8,526 nt of DNA from Anaerolinea thermophila (GTDB taxonomy: Bacteria; Chloroflexota; Anaerolineae; Anaerolineales; Villigracilaceae): assembly GCA_020722305.1 (NCBI GenBank), contig DYLB01000086.1, positions 1 through 8,526 of the forward strand, written 5' to 3'. This document shows, in pieces, positions 1 to 5,137 of this stretch (position 1 is its first letter; every line of letters begins with the position of its first letter). The position numbers were made by a program, and so were the translations under genes. The notes beneath the pieces were generated by a model that saw only the letters and a list, made by a program, of their open reading frames with translations, searched no databases and was not told where the DNA came from.

Positions 1-2
1 CT

Positions 3-1466
3 TCAAGGGGCGACCACCTCCAGCGTTGGGACCAACCCATTCACGTATTCCTCGATCCAGGTATACCCGGCAGGCGACAGGAAATCCGGGCTGCTGGCGT
101 CCTGCGGATCGGCAGGATCGAGACCGTTGGCCGCCTCCCACGCATCCGGGAGGCCGTCGGCGTCGCTGTCAGGCGGGGCAGGCTTACCCATGCAAACCGG
201 CCAGCCGCCGACCTGCTCCTGGCTGTCAATGATGCCCCCCGCCCCCCGGTGGACTTCCGGGACCAGGCGCTCGTCCACCGCATCCCGCGGGGTGATCGCC
301 CCAGCATATTTCAGCACTTGGGTATAAGCCGTCCGGGTTGGGTAAATTTTCAGGTAGCTCGATCCGAACCGGGTCCGGGACGAGAGAGCGAACCCGCCGG
401 GGTTTTGCACCCGGGCCTCGTCCAGGCTGTCGAATTCCGACAGGTTGCCCGCCTGGTAAATCCCGCTCTCCGCCGACATTCTATCGTCGAGCAGGATGTC
501 GGCATGGCGTGAATTGGCCCCCGGCTTGAAATAGTTGTTGATGACGTGGACCAGGTTCGGATCGCCGCTGATTTCGAGCGGGCCGCGCTCCCAGTCGTAG
601 ACCAGGTTATTGACCACCTCGGCAGCTATCACCCCCGAGATGCGCGGGTTGCGGGCGCTGTTATGGGCGAACAGATTGTGGTGGATGGTCACGTTCGCTA
701 CCTGCTCCCCAGCCACCAGCCCCATCGAATGCGGGTCAGGCTTAGTCGCCCCCTCGTCAATGTGGATGCTGTTATTCAAGCCCTCACTGATGAAATTCCA
801 CTGCACCGTCACGTCGCGAATCAAATACGGCGACGACCGGTCCGACCAGAGGGACAGATTCTCGTCAATCGCCCAACTGACCGAATTGTGGTCCAGGATG
901 ATGTTGTAGACGTCGCTTTCGGCTTGGGAGGTGGTGATGCGGATGCCATCCCGGCAGCAGGACGGCTCGCCCTGATCCCCGATGCGCACCCGGACCCCGC
1001 GCAGGATCACGTCATGGGTGGCGATGACCAGCCCCTGGCCTTTCAGCGTTATCCCGCAGCCCGGGGCCGTCTGCCCGGCGATGGTGACGAACGGGCGGCT
1101 GACGACCAGTTCATCTTCCATCTCGATTGTCCCGCTGACCTGGAAGAGGATGATCCGCCCCTGGTCGTAGGGATTGGCCGGGTCGTCCGGCCAGACGCTT
1201 TCGACCGCCCAGCGCAGGCTGCCGGGATAGTCCGGGCTGTTGGCGTCCGTGGTATCGTTCAGGTTGGTAACAAATAGCACCCGCCCGAACCTGCCGCCGG
1301 GGGTGCGCGCTCCGAATCCCTGAGCGCCGGGGAAGGCCGGCAGGAAATCTGGTGCGGGAGGCTCGTAGGTCACGTCCGCCATCGAAATGTTACAGGCTGA
1401 CAACGTGGAAAACAATAGCACAACGAACAGGATTGCGACGACGTGACCCGGTCTTCTAATCGGCAT
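3..1466 (-). CDS. Pectate-lyase-like (PL1-type) secreted lipoprotein
   Basis: The 487-aa product is predicted to be an exported, lipid-anchored polysaccharide lyase acting on pectate-like polymers outside the cell. An upstream in-frame ATG at 1511 exists, but the start at 1466 is preferred: it has a GAGGAG ribosome site six bases upstream and opens directly with a signal peptide (MPIRRPG, hydrophobic residues 8-20) ending in a lipobox LSAC with Cys25. The right-handed beta-helix of pectate lyases begins with FPGAQGFGARTPGGRFG (about 45-61) and continues through VTIAGQTAPG (127-136), LDHNSVSWAIDENLS (191-205; acidic residues likely bind calcium) and HHNLFAHNSARNPR (262-275; Arg272/Arg275 match the catalytic-arginine region). 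The C-terminus has a calcium-loop-like DSDADGLPDAWE (433-444) followed by a GYTWIEEYVNGL tail, a common ending in secreted lyases. No sugar transporter or other lyase is adjacent. The family is confident; the exact substrate is not. Any terminator lies outside the window. Confidence 0.88.
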   Translation of the reverse strand: MPIRRPGHVVAILFVVLLFSTLSACNISMADVTYEPPAPDFLPAFPGAQGFGARTPGGRFGRVLFVTNLNDTTDANSPDYPGSLRWAVESVWPDDPANPYDQGRIILFQVSGTIEMEDELVVSRPFVTIAGQTAPGCGITLKGQGLVIATHDVILRGVRVRIGDQGEPSCCRDGIRITTSQAESDVYNIILDHNSVSWAIDENLSLWSDRSSPYLIRDVTVQWNFISEGLNNSIHIDEGATKPDPHSMGLVAGEQVANVTIHHNLFAHNSARNPRISGVIAAEVVNNLVYDWERGPLEISGDPNLVHVINNYFKPGANSRHADILLDDRMSAESGIYQAGNLSEFDSLDEARVQNPGGFALSSRTRFGSSYLKIYPTRTAYTQVLKYAGAITPRDAVDERLVPEVHRGAGGIIDSQEQVGGWPVCMGKPAPPDSDADGLPDAWEAANGLDPADPQDASSPDFLSPAGYTWIEEYVNGLVPTLEVVAP

Positions 1467-1493
1467 GATTCTCTCCTCTCTGACATGGCCGAA

Positions 1494-1522
1494 ACAATAC
1501 CAATCAATCAAAAATTTTACAA
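1494..1522 (-). promoter_or_regulatory. Predicted sigma70-type promoter of the pectate-lyase gene
   Basis: Read on the minus strand there is a -35-like TTGTAA (1517-1522), exactly 17 bases, then a -10-like TATTGT (1494-1499). Each box matches the consensus at four of six positions. Transcription would start near 1487, giving a leader of about 20 bases containing the GAGGAG ribosome site of the ATG at 1466. This supports 1466 over the upstream ATG at 1511, which lies upstream of the -10 box. Confidence 0.5.
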
Positions 1523-1540
1523 GAACAACATAAGTCGGAA

Positions 1541-1654
1541 GTGAGAACCGGAATTATCAACAACGGCAACCGCAGCGTGCCGACCATCATCTTCCCCGAC
1601 GGCACGAAACTGGTCGAACCGCCTGAAGCGGAACTGAACGCCAAATTTAACTGA
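1541..1654 (+). pseudogene. C-terminal remnant of a glutaredoxin-like gene
   Basis: A 37-codon reading frame ending in TGA at 1652-1654 encodes VRTGIINNGNRSVPTIIFPD followed by GTKLVEPPEAELNAKFN. This is the C-terminal third of the glutaredoxin/mycoredoxin-like family: the cis-Pro segment NGNRSVPTIIF, the FPDGT turn and the final LVEP..AEL helix. The N-terminal half with the redox CxxC is absent. The bases upstream in the same frame (1502-1540) have no start codon or family resemblance, and they coincide with the promoter region of the minus-strand lyase. The only available start is a GTG at 1541 with no convincing ribosome site. I therefore call it a decayed gene, probably cut when the lyase segment arrived. 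A functional 37-aa peptide is very unlikely. Confidence 0.72.
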
Positions 1655-1663
1655 ACTTCGCAA

Positions 1664-1681
1664 TGTGAGATTTATCTCACA
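1664..1681. promoter_or_regulatory. 18-bp perfect palindrome, possible operator
   Basis: The bases TGTGAGATTTATCTCACA form two perfect 7-bp arms around a TTTA centre. The outer TGTGA and TCACA match the half-sites of CRP/FNR-family regulators, but the spacing between them is 8 bases and not the usual 6. It sits 10 bases after the stop of the glutaredoxin remnant. There is no T-run beside it, so a terminator is less likely than a protein-binding site or a relic of one. No gene with an obvious start lies just downstream. Confidence 0.35.
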
Positions 1682-1692
1682 AGGTATGACCT

Positions 1693-1765
1693 TAACGCGG
1701 TCTCCAGCCGCAGCCAAACTGAATTGATCAAAGATTTGCGCGCTAATACTATAAATACCGCGTTA
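1693..1765. repeat. 9-bp inverted repeat enclosing a 55-base AT-rich segment
   Basis: TAACGCGGT at 1693-1701 is the exact reverse complement of ACCGCGTTA at 1757-1765. The enclosed bases include a weak plus-strand promoter-like arrangement: TTGATC at 1724-1729, then 17 bases, then TACTAT at 1747-1752. The right arm ends two bases before the terminator stem. It may be a folded RNA or an element end, or it may be chance. No coding signal is seen between the arms. Confidence 0.3.
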
Positions 1766-1767
1766 CG

Positions 1768-1793
1768 AAAAACGGCTCCAGCGAGCCGTTTTT
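1768..1793. terminator. Strong bidirectional rho-independent terminator
   Basis: A perfect 11-bp inverted repeat has the arms AAAAACGGCTC and GAGCCGTTTTT around a CAGC loop. Both strands therefore give a GC-rich stem flanked by an A-run and followed by a T-run. On the minus strand it lies 37 bases past the stop of the TauE/SafE gene and should end that transcript. On the plus strand it would have ended the former glutaredoxin transcript or any RNA starting in 1655-1767. Confidence 0.88.
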
Positions 1794-1797
1794 GGAT

Positions 1798-1824
1798 TTC
1801 GTGAACTTCGTGCCCTTCGTGGAC
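1798..1824. repeat. Three imperfect 9-bp tandem repeats (TTCGTGNNN)
   Basis: TTCGTGAAC, TTCGTGCCC and TTCGTGGAC follow one another without gaps between the terminator and the end of the TauE/SafE gene. The first six bases are identical in all three units. Length and position suggest a small dispersed intergenic repeat, not a coding segment. The reverse strand would read as a low-complexity His-Glu-rich peptide, which I do not consider real. Confidence 0.6.
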
Positions 1825-1829
1825 AACTC

Positions 1830-2540
1830 TCAAAACACCAACCTCAAGCCCATCACCACCAGCAGCAACAGGACCACCTTCCGAAACGCCAGGGGGTTGA
1901 GATGCCTGTCGAGGCTGAGGCCGGCCGCCAGTCCCAGGGCAATGGCGGGGAGTGCGGGCCAGAACAACGCCCAGACCTGCCCGGTCAGCGTCCCTCCCGC
2001 CAGGTGGACGGCCAAAACCGTCAGGCTGTTGATGATGAAGTATCCCTGCAAATTGCTCTTGAAGGTCTCCCGCGGCCATCTGCGGCAATCGGCGTAGATG
2101 ATGACCGGCGGGCCGGAGGTGTTGTAAGCCCCGCCCAAGGCCCCGCCGGCGAACCCGGCCAGCCAGGCCCAGAGCTGGTTCTTCAACTCCGGCAGGTGCA
2201 GGCCGAACAGGGCGTACAGGGCATACCCGGCGATGACGATCCCCAGGACCGCCAGGGCGACCCGCTCATCCACGCCGCGCAGGAATAGGACCCCGAACGG
2301 AGTGCCGATCACGGAGGCCAGCACCACCTTCCAGATCAAGCGCAGGTCCAGCGCCTGGCGGAAACGCAGGATCAGTACCAGTTCGATCACGATGGCAGCC
2401 AAAGCCACCAGCGGGGTCGCCATCCGGATACCGACGATGGCCGGCAGGAGCGCCATCGAGACCAGCGCCAGCCCGAAGCCCGACAGGCTCTGGGTGAAGG
2501 CAGCCAGGAACAAAACGGATGCAGCCAGCCAGGTTTCCAC
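1830..2540 (-). CDS. TauE/SafE-family membrane transporter (putative anion exporter)
   Basis: The 236-aa product is a multi-spanning inner-membrane protein of the TauE/SafE (former DUF81) family. Members are annotated as exporters of sulfite, sulfoacetate or related organosulfur anions, but most are uncharacterised. The two family signatures are visible: FTQSLSGFGLALVSMALLP (15-33) in the first half and GGALGGAYNTSGPPVIIYA (132-150) in the second. Hydrophobic segments run through nearly the whole chain, and the length is normal for the compact family members. The start is GTG at 2540. No ribosome site precedes it, but a TATAAT box ends only 8 bases upstream, so the mRNA may be leaderless. It is transcribed divergently from the flavoprotein gene and ends at the terminator 1768-1793. 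No sulfur-metabolism gene is adjacent, so the substrate cannot be named. Confidence 0.9.
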   Translation of the reverse strand: METWLAASVLFLAAFTQSLSGFGLALVSMALLPAIVGIRMATPLVALAAIVIELVLILRFRQALDLRLIWKVVLASVIGTPFGVLFLRGVDERVALAVLGIVIAGYALYALFGLHLPELKNQLWAWLAGFAGGALGGAYNTSGPPVIIYADCRRWPRETFKSNLQGYFIINSLTVLAVHLAGGTLTGQVWALFWPALPAIALGLAAGLSLDRHLNPLAFRKVVLLLLVVMGLRLVF

Positions 2541-2548
2541 AGGGCTGG

Positions 2549-2554
2549 ATTATA
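2549..2554 (-). promoter_or_regulatory. -10 box (TATAAT) of the TauE/SafE gene
   Basis: On the minus strand the bases read TATAAT, a perfect -10 hexamer. No good -35 is present: the best candidate at 17-base spacing matches only three of six positions. Transcription would begin at about 2540-2542, at the GTG start codon itself, predicting a leaderless or nearly leaderless message. Confidence 0.5.
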
Positions 2555-2569
2555 CCTGGGAGCATCGTC

Positions 2570-2575
2570 TATAAT
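2570..2575 (+). promoter_or_regulatory. -10 box (TATAAT) of the FAD oxidoreductase gene
   Basis: TATAAT on the plus strand lies 26 bases before the ATG at 2602. The -35 region is poor, and any -35 would overlap the opposing -10 at 2549-2554. A start near 2582 leaves a leader of about 20 bases that contains GGAG at 2593-2596, correctly spaced before the ATG. Confidence 0.45.
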
Positions 2576-2601
2576 GAGGGCATCTCAATTGTGGAGCGCC
2601 C

Positions 2602-3951
2602 ATGCCCAAAACAGCCGAAGTCGTCATCTGCGGCGCTGGCATTGCCGGGATCAGCGCGGCGTATTACCTGAGCCAGGCTGGGGTCGAAGACATCCTGCTG
2701 CTCGATGAGCGTCCCCCGCTCAGCCTGACCAGCGACCGTTCGACCGAGTGTTACCGCAACTGGTGGCCCGACCCCGAAATGCTGGCCCTGATGAACCGTT
2801 CGATTGACCTGATGGAAAAACTGGCCGACGAGACCGGGAATCCCTTTCACATGAACCGGCGCGGCTACCTGTACGTGACCGCCGACCCGGGGCGCATCCC
2901 GGCCATGATCGAGCGGGCCAAACGGATCTCGAACCGGGGCGCCGGGCCGCTGCGCGTCCACACCTCCGAGGCTTCGGCCTACCAACCCGCCCCGGTCGAG
3001 GGATTCCATGACCAGCCCGTCGGGGCAGATTTGCTGTTGGGCAGCGCGCTGATCCGCAAACACTTCCCGTGCCTGACGGAGCAAGCCGCCGCAGCCCTGC
3101 ATGTCCGCCGGGCAGGGTGGCTCTCGGCCCAGCAGCTGGGGATGACGCTGCTCGAAACGGGACGCAGGCACGGGGTCCGGTTCGAGGCGGGACGGGTGAC
3201 GGGCGTCGAAACGGAAGGCGGTCGGGTGCGAGGCGTCCGCCTGGGAACGGGGAAGGCCATCCACACAAGAATCTTTATCAACGCCGCCGGGCCGTTTCTG
3301 AAGGACGTGGGCGCGCTGCTGGGCCTGGACCTGCCGGTGTTTACCGAGCTGCATCTGAAAGTGGCCTTCAACGACCCGCTCGGCGCGGTAGAGCGGGATG
3401 CGCCGCTGCTGATCTGGGAAGACCCGCAAAGCCTGCCCTGGGAGCCGGACGAGCGGGCGGCCCTGGCCGAGGACCCCGAGACGCGCTGGTTGACGATGCC
3501 CTTCCCGGCTGGGGCGCACACCCGCCCGGAAGGCAGCGGACAATCCATTTTGCTGCTGTGGGAATACCAGACGAAGCCGATGTCCCCCGTCTGGCCGCCG
3601 CCATTGGACGGCCTGTACCCGGAGATTGCGCTGCGCGGCATGTCGGCCATGATCCCCGCGCTGAGGGGTTACTTTGGCCGCCTGCCCCGCCCGCAGCTGG
3701 ACGGCGGCTATTACACCAGGACGCGCGAGAACCGCCCGCTGGTCGGCGGCACGCCGGTGGAGGGGGCGTACCTGATCGGGGCGCTGTCGGGTTACGGCAT
3801 CATGGCGGCCTGCGGCGCAGGGAGCCTGCTGGCGGCGCAGGTCACGGGACGAAACCTGCCCGCCTACGCCGGGGCGTTCGAGCTGCGGCGCTACGAAGAC
3901 CCGGCCTATGTGCAGCAACTGGAACACTGGGATGACAGCGGGCAGTTATAA
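2602..3951 (+). CDS. FAD-dependent oxidoreductase, DAO family
   Basis: The 449-aa product is a cytoplasmic flavoprotein of the DAO superfamily (glycine/sarcosine/D-amino-acid oxidase and dehydrogenase type), which oxidises C-N bonds of amino acids or N-methyl amines. The N-terminal Rossmann motif is VVICGAGIAGISAAYYL, with glycines 11, 13 and 16, and the second strand ends in LLLDER with Asp35/Glu36 placed to hold the ribose of FAD. The segment TSDRSTECYRNWWPDPEM follows, near the flavin in relatives. A second FAD-binding patch, GALSGYGIMAACGAG, begins at about 393 and is preceded by TRENRPLVGG, typical of the family. Length is normal. The ATG at 2602 has GGAG five bases upstream. The lipoprotein gene begins 21 bases after its stop, so they may form an operon. 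The substrate is not evident, and a sarcosine-oxidase-beta-like or D-amino-acid-dehydrogenase-like role is only a class-level guess. Confidence 0.9.
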   Translation: MPKTAEVVICGAGIAGISAAYYLSQAGVEDILLLDERPPLSLTSDRSTECYRNWWPDPEMLALMNRSIDLMEKLADETGNPFHMNRRGYLYVTADPGRIPAMIERAKRISNRGAGPLRVHTSEASAYQPAPVEGFHDQPVGADLLLGSALIRKHFPCLTEQAAAALHVRRAGWLSAQQLGMTLLETGRRHGVRFEAGRVTGVETEGGRVRGVRLGTGKAIHTRIFINAAGPFLKDVGALLGLDLPVFTELHLKVAFNDPLGAVERDAPLLIWEDPQSLPWEPDERAALAEDPETRWLTMPFPAGAHTRPEGSGQSILLLWEYQTKPMSPVWPPPLDGLYPEIALRGMSAMIPALRGYFGRLPRPQLDGGYYTRTRENRPLVGGTPVEGAYLIGALSGYGIMAACGAGSLLAAQVTGRNLPAYAGAFELRRYEDPAYVQQLEHWDDSGQL

Positions 3952-3972
3952 GCGGAAGATAAGGAGCCAAGC

Positions 3973-4608
3973 ATGAAAATGAAACCATTCATAACATTCT
4001 TTTTGGCGTTCCTGCTCACGTCTTGCAACGGCTGGAGCATCGAAATCCCCGACATCCCCACGCCGTTCCCGACCGTCACGCCGATGGTCTTCACGCCGAC
4101 GCCCCGCCTGGTCACGCCGACGCTCTCGTCCACGCCGGAGATCGGCTCGCCGACGGCAGTAGTCCCTGCGACGGCCACTGAAACGCCAACGGTCGTCTTC
4201 ACCGATACCCCCACAGTTACACCGACTCCCGGCTCGTTCAGCGTGGAAGTGCTGGGCTGCAACACCAGCCTGGACATCACCCACGGCATGGGTGAAGTGA
4301 CCAACGCCTACGTCCTGCTCAAGAACACCACCGGCGGCAGCCTGACGAACGTCTGCGCCACCCTGTTCGCCCTGGACGAAGGCCGCCCCCACCCGGACAA
4401 GACCGTCTGCGTGCCGCTGCTGGAAAGCGGCTTCCAGGTCTCGCTCAAACTGACGGTGGACAGCACCTACCAGGAGGAGACGCCGATCCAGGTGGACGTG
4501 ACCGCCGAGGACGTTTTGCTCGCCCGTGAGGGCGAACCAGCGTGCCGGGACCTGGGCCTGTTCGGGCCTCCGACCGGCTCGATACTCACCCCCGTGCCTG
4601 TCCCGTAA
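3973..4608 (+). CDS. Lipoprotein with Thr/Pro-rich linker and a four-cysteine domain
   Basis: The 211-aa product is an exported lipoprotein of unknown function. The signal peptide MKMKPFITFFLAFLLTSC has a Lys-rich start, a hydrophobic core and a lipobox LTSC with Cys18. Residues 26-87 form a spacer of repeated Thr-Pro units (TPTP, VTPT, TPTVVF and the like) that would hold the rest away from the membrane and could be O-glycosylated. Residues 88-200 look like a small beta-sandwich: alternating hydrophobic strands with AYVLLKNTTGGSLTNVCATL at the centre, resembling FxLYD/Ig-like domains. Cysteines 96, 128, 146 and 191 could make two disulfides. AAGGAG at 3961-3966, six bases before the first ATG, fixes the start; a second ATG two codons later lacks better support. 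It lies just behind the flavoprotein gene. I do not recognise a specific family. Confidence 0.85.
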   Translation: MKMKPFITFFLAFLLTSCNGWSIEIPDIPTPFPTVTPMVFTPTPRLVTPTLSSTPEIGSPTAVVPATATETPTVVFTDTPTVTPTPGSFSVEVLGCNTSLDITHGMGEVTNAYVLLKNTTGGSLTNVCATLFALDEGRPHPDKTVCVPLLESGFQVSLKLTVDSTYQEETPIQVDVTAEDVLLAREGEPACRDLGLFGPPTGSILTPVPVP

Positions 4609-4677
4609 AGGCGCAGGAGTCCAGCGACTTCCGGCGTTGGCTAAAACCTTAAATCCGGGAGCAAGGCAGAAATCCTG

Positions 4678-4683
4678 TATAAC
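4678..4683 (+). promoter_or_regulatory. -10 box (TATAAC) before the nucleotidyltransferase gene
   Basis: TATAAC preceded by TG matches five of six -10 positions and lies only 9 bases before the ATG at 4693. No good -35 is visible at 16-18 bases. Initiation near 4690 would leave at most a few leader bases. The gap AACAACCAAACA holds no ribosome site, so a leaderless message is expected. Confidence 0.4.
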
Positions 4684-4692
4684 AACCAAACA

Positions 4693-4962
4693 ATGAGCGC
4701 CGTTCACGTTCCCCCGGTAACCGAGCGGAAACGCATCTCGCAAAAAGCCATCAATGACGTGGTGCGGCAAATCGCCGAGAAATTCCACCCTCAAAAAATC
4801 ATCCTGTTTGGCTCGTATGCACGCGGCAAGCAGCGCCCCGAATCGGATGTGGATTTGCTGGTTTATACACCTGCGGTGTTAGCCGAGCGCGTCAGGCTGG
4901 GAGATTCATTTCCGCGCGAAATCATCAGGGATGGGAAAGTTGTCTACAGTATTGCTCTATAA
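4693..4962 (+). CDS. Small MNT-type nucleotidyltransferase, probably internally shortened
   Basis: The 89-aa product carries the minimal-nucleotidyltransferase core: KIILFGSYARG (35-45) and, after a short loop, SDVDLLV with Asp52 and Asp54 as metal ligands. In complete MntA-like proteins about 25-45 residues and a third acidic strand (a VDLLVxTP-like segment) lie between the DxD strand and the C-terminal helix. Here SDVDLLV runs straight into YTPAVLAERVRLGDSFPREI and the usual C-terminal RDGKVVY. The two acidic strands thus appear fused and the catalytic triad incomplete. MNT proteins are normally antitoxins paired with a HEPN RNase, which they inactivate by adding nucleotides. No HEPN gene is found on either side. 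It may be a relic of such a module or a non-catalytic derivative. There is no ribosome site; see the TATAAC box just upstream. Confidence 0.78.
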   Translation: MSAVHVPPVTERKRISQKAINDVVRQIAEKFHPQKIILFGSYARGKQRPESDVDLLVYTPAVLAERVRLGDSFPREIIRDGKVVYSIAL

Positions 4963-5009
4963 AAACTACGCCAACCGCGAAGATTTTGCACGATGCTCAT
5001 CATTTGGTT

Positions 5010-5025
5010 GCGGAATGAATTCCGC
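5010..5025. repeat. 16-bp palindrome
   Basis: GCGGAAT and ATTCCGC form perfect 7-bp arms around GA, in the gap between the convergent nucleotidyltransferase and histidine-kinase genes. There is no T-run, so it is not a standard terminator. With the larger hairpin 33 bases downstream it looks like part of a dispersed intergenic palindromic element. Confidence 0.5.
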
Positions 5026-5057
5026 GCTACGAATCCGCTGGTTAAGGATTGAGACAC

Positions 5058-5116
5058 ACCGTCCCGAAGGGTTTGAGCGGTTCAACCAGGTCTTTTGAAG
5101 AAACCTTCGGGACGGT
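5058..5116. repeat. Long hairpin-forming inverted repeat (REP/MITE-like)
   Basis: The arm ACCGTCCCGAAGGGTTT (5058-5074) pairs with AAACCTTCGGGACGGT (5101-5116). The match is perfect over 16 bp apart from one bulged G. The 26-base loop holds a further short pairing, TTCAA with TTGAA. Lying between convergent genes, it could stop transcripts from both sides, although no T-run follows. The shape resembles a dispersed palindromic repeat. Gap 4963-5137 contains this and the smaller palindrome and no supported gene. Confidence 0.7.
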
Positions 5117-5137
5117 TCCCCTCACAATCAATAGCTA

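Noticed and set aside
546..1277. 243-codon open frame on the plus strand inside the lyase gene
   Set aside because: It is antisense to a well-supported gene, with no recognisable domain and no ribosome site; it arises from high GC.
1464..1511. In-frame upstream ATG at 1511 as start of the pectate lyase
   Set aside because: It would place 15 charged/aromatic residues before the signal peptide, lies upstream of the predicted -10 box, and lacks the GAGGAG ribosome site found before 1466.
1672..2088. Minus-strand frame giving a His-Glu repeat (HEGHEVHE)
   Set aside because: The repeat is the reverse reading of the TTCGTG tandem units. The frame overlaps the TauE/SafE gene out of phase and runs through a terminator.
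2569..3927. 452-codon open frame on the minus strand opposite the flavoprotein
   Set aside because: The plus-strand frame has clear FAD motifs over its full length. The minus frame is Arg/Gln/Pro-rich without motifs, typical of a GC-rich antisense frame.
4046..4230. Repeated ACGCCGAC-like units as a CRISPR or satellite array
   Set aside because: They encode the Thr/Pro linker of the lipoprotein in frame. Spacing is irregular and there are no spacers.
4621..4640. Hairpin CCAGCG...CGTTGG after the lipoprotein gene as a terminator
   Set aside because: The stem is only 6 bp with one G-T pair and is followed by an A-rich stretch, not a T-run.
3946..4794. 282-codon minus-strand frame spanning the lipoprotein and part of the nucleotidyltransferase
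   Set aside because: It crosses two supported plus-strand genes and has low-complexity Arg/Gly/Asp composition and no domain.
4931..5098. 55-codon frame starting inside the nucleotidyltransferase gene, a candidate truncated HEPN partner
   Set aside because: It starts inside another gene without a ribosome site and runs through both palindromic repeats, and its translation shows no HEPN RxxxxxH motif or family likeness.
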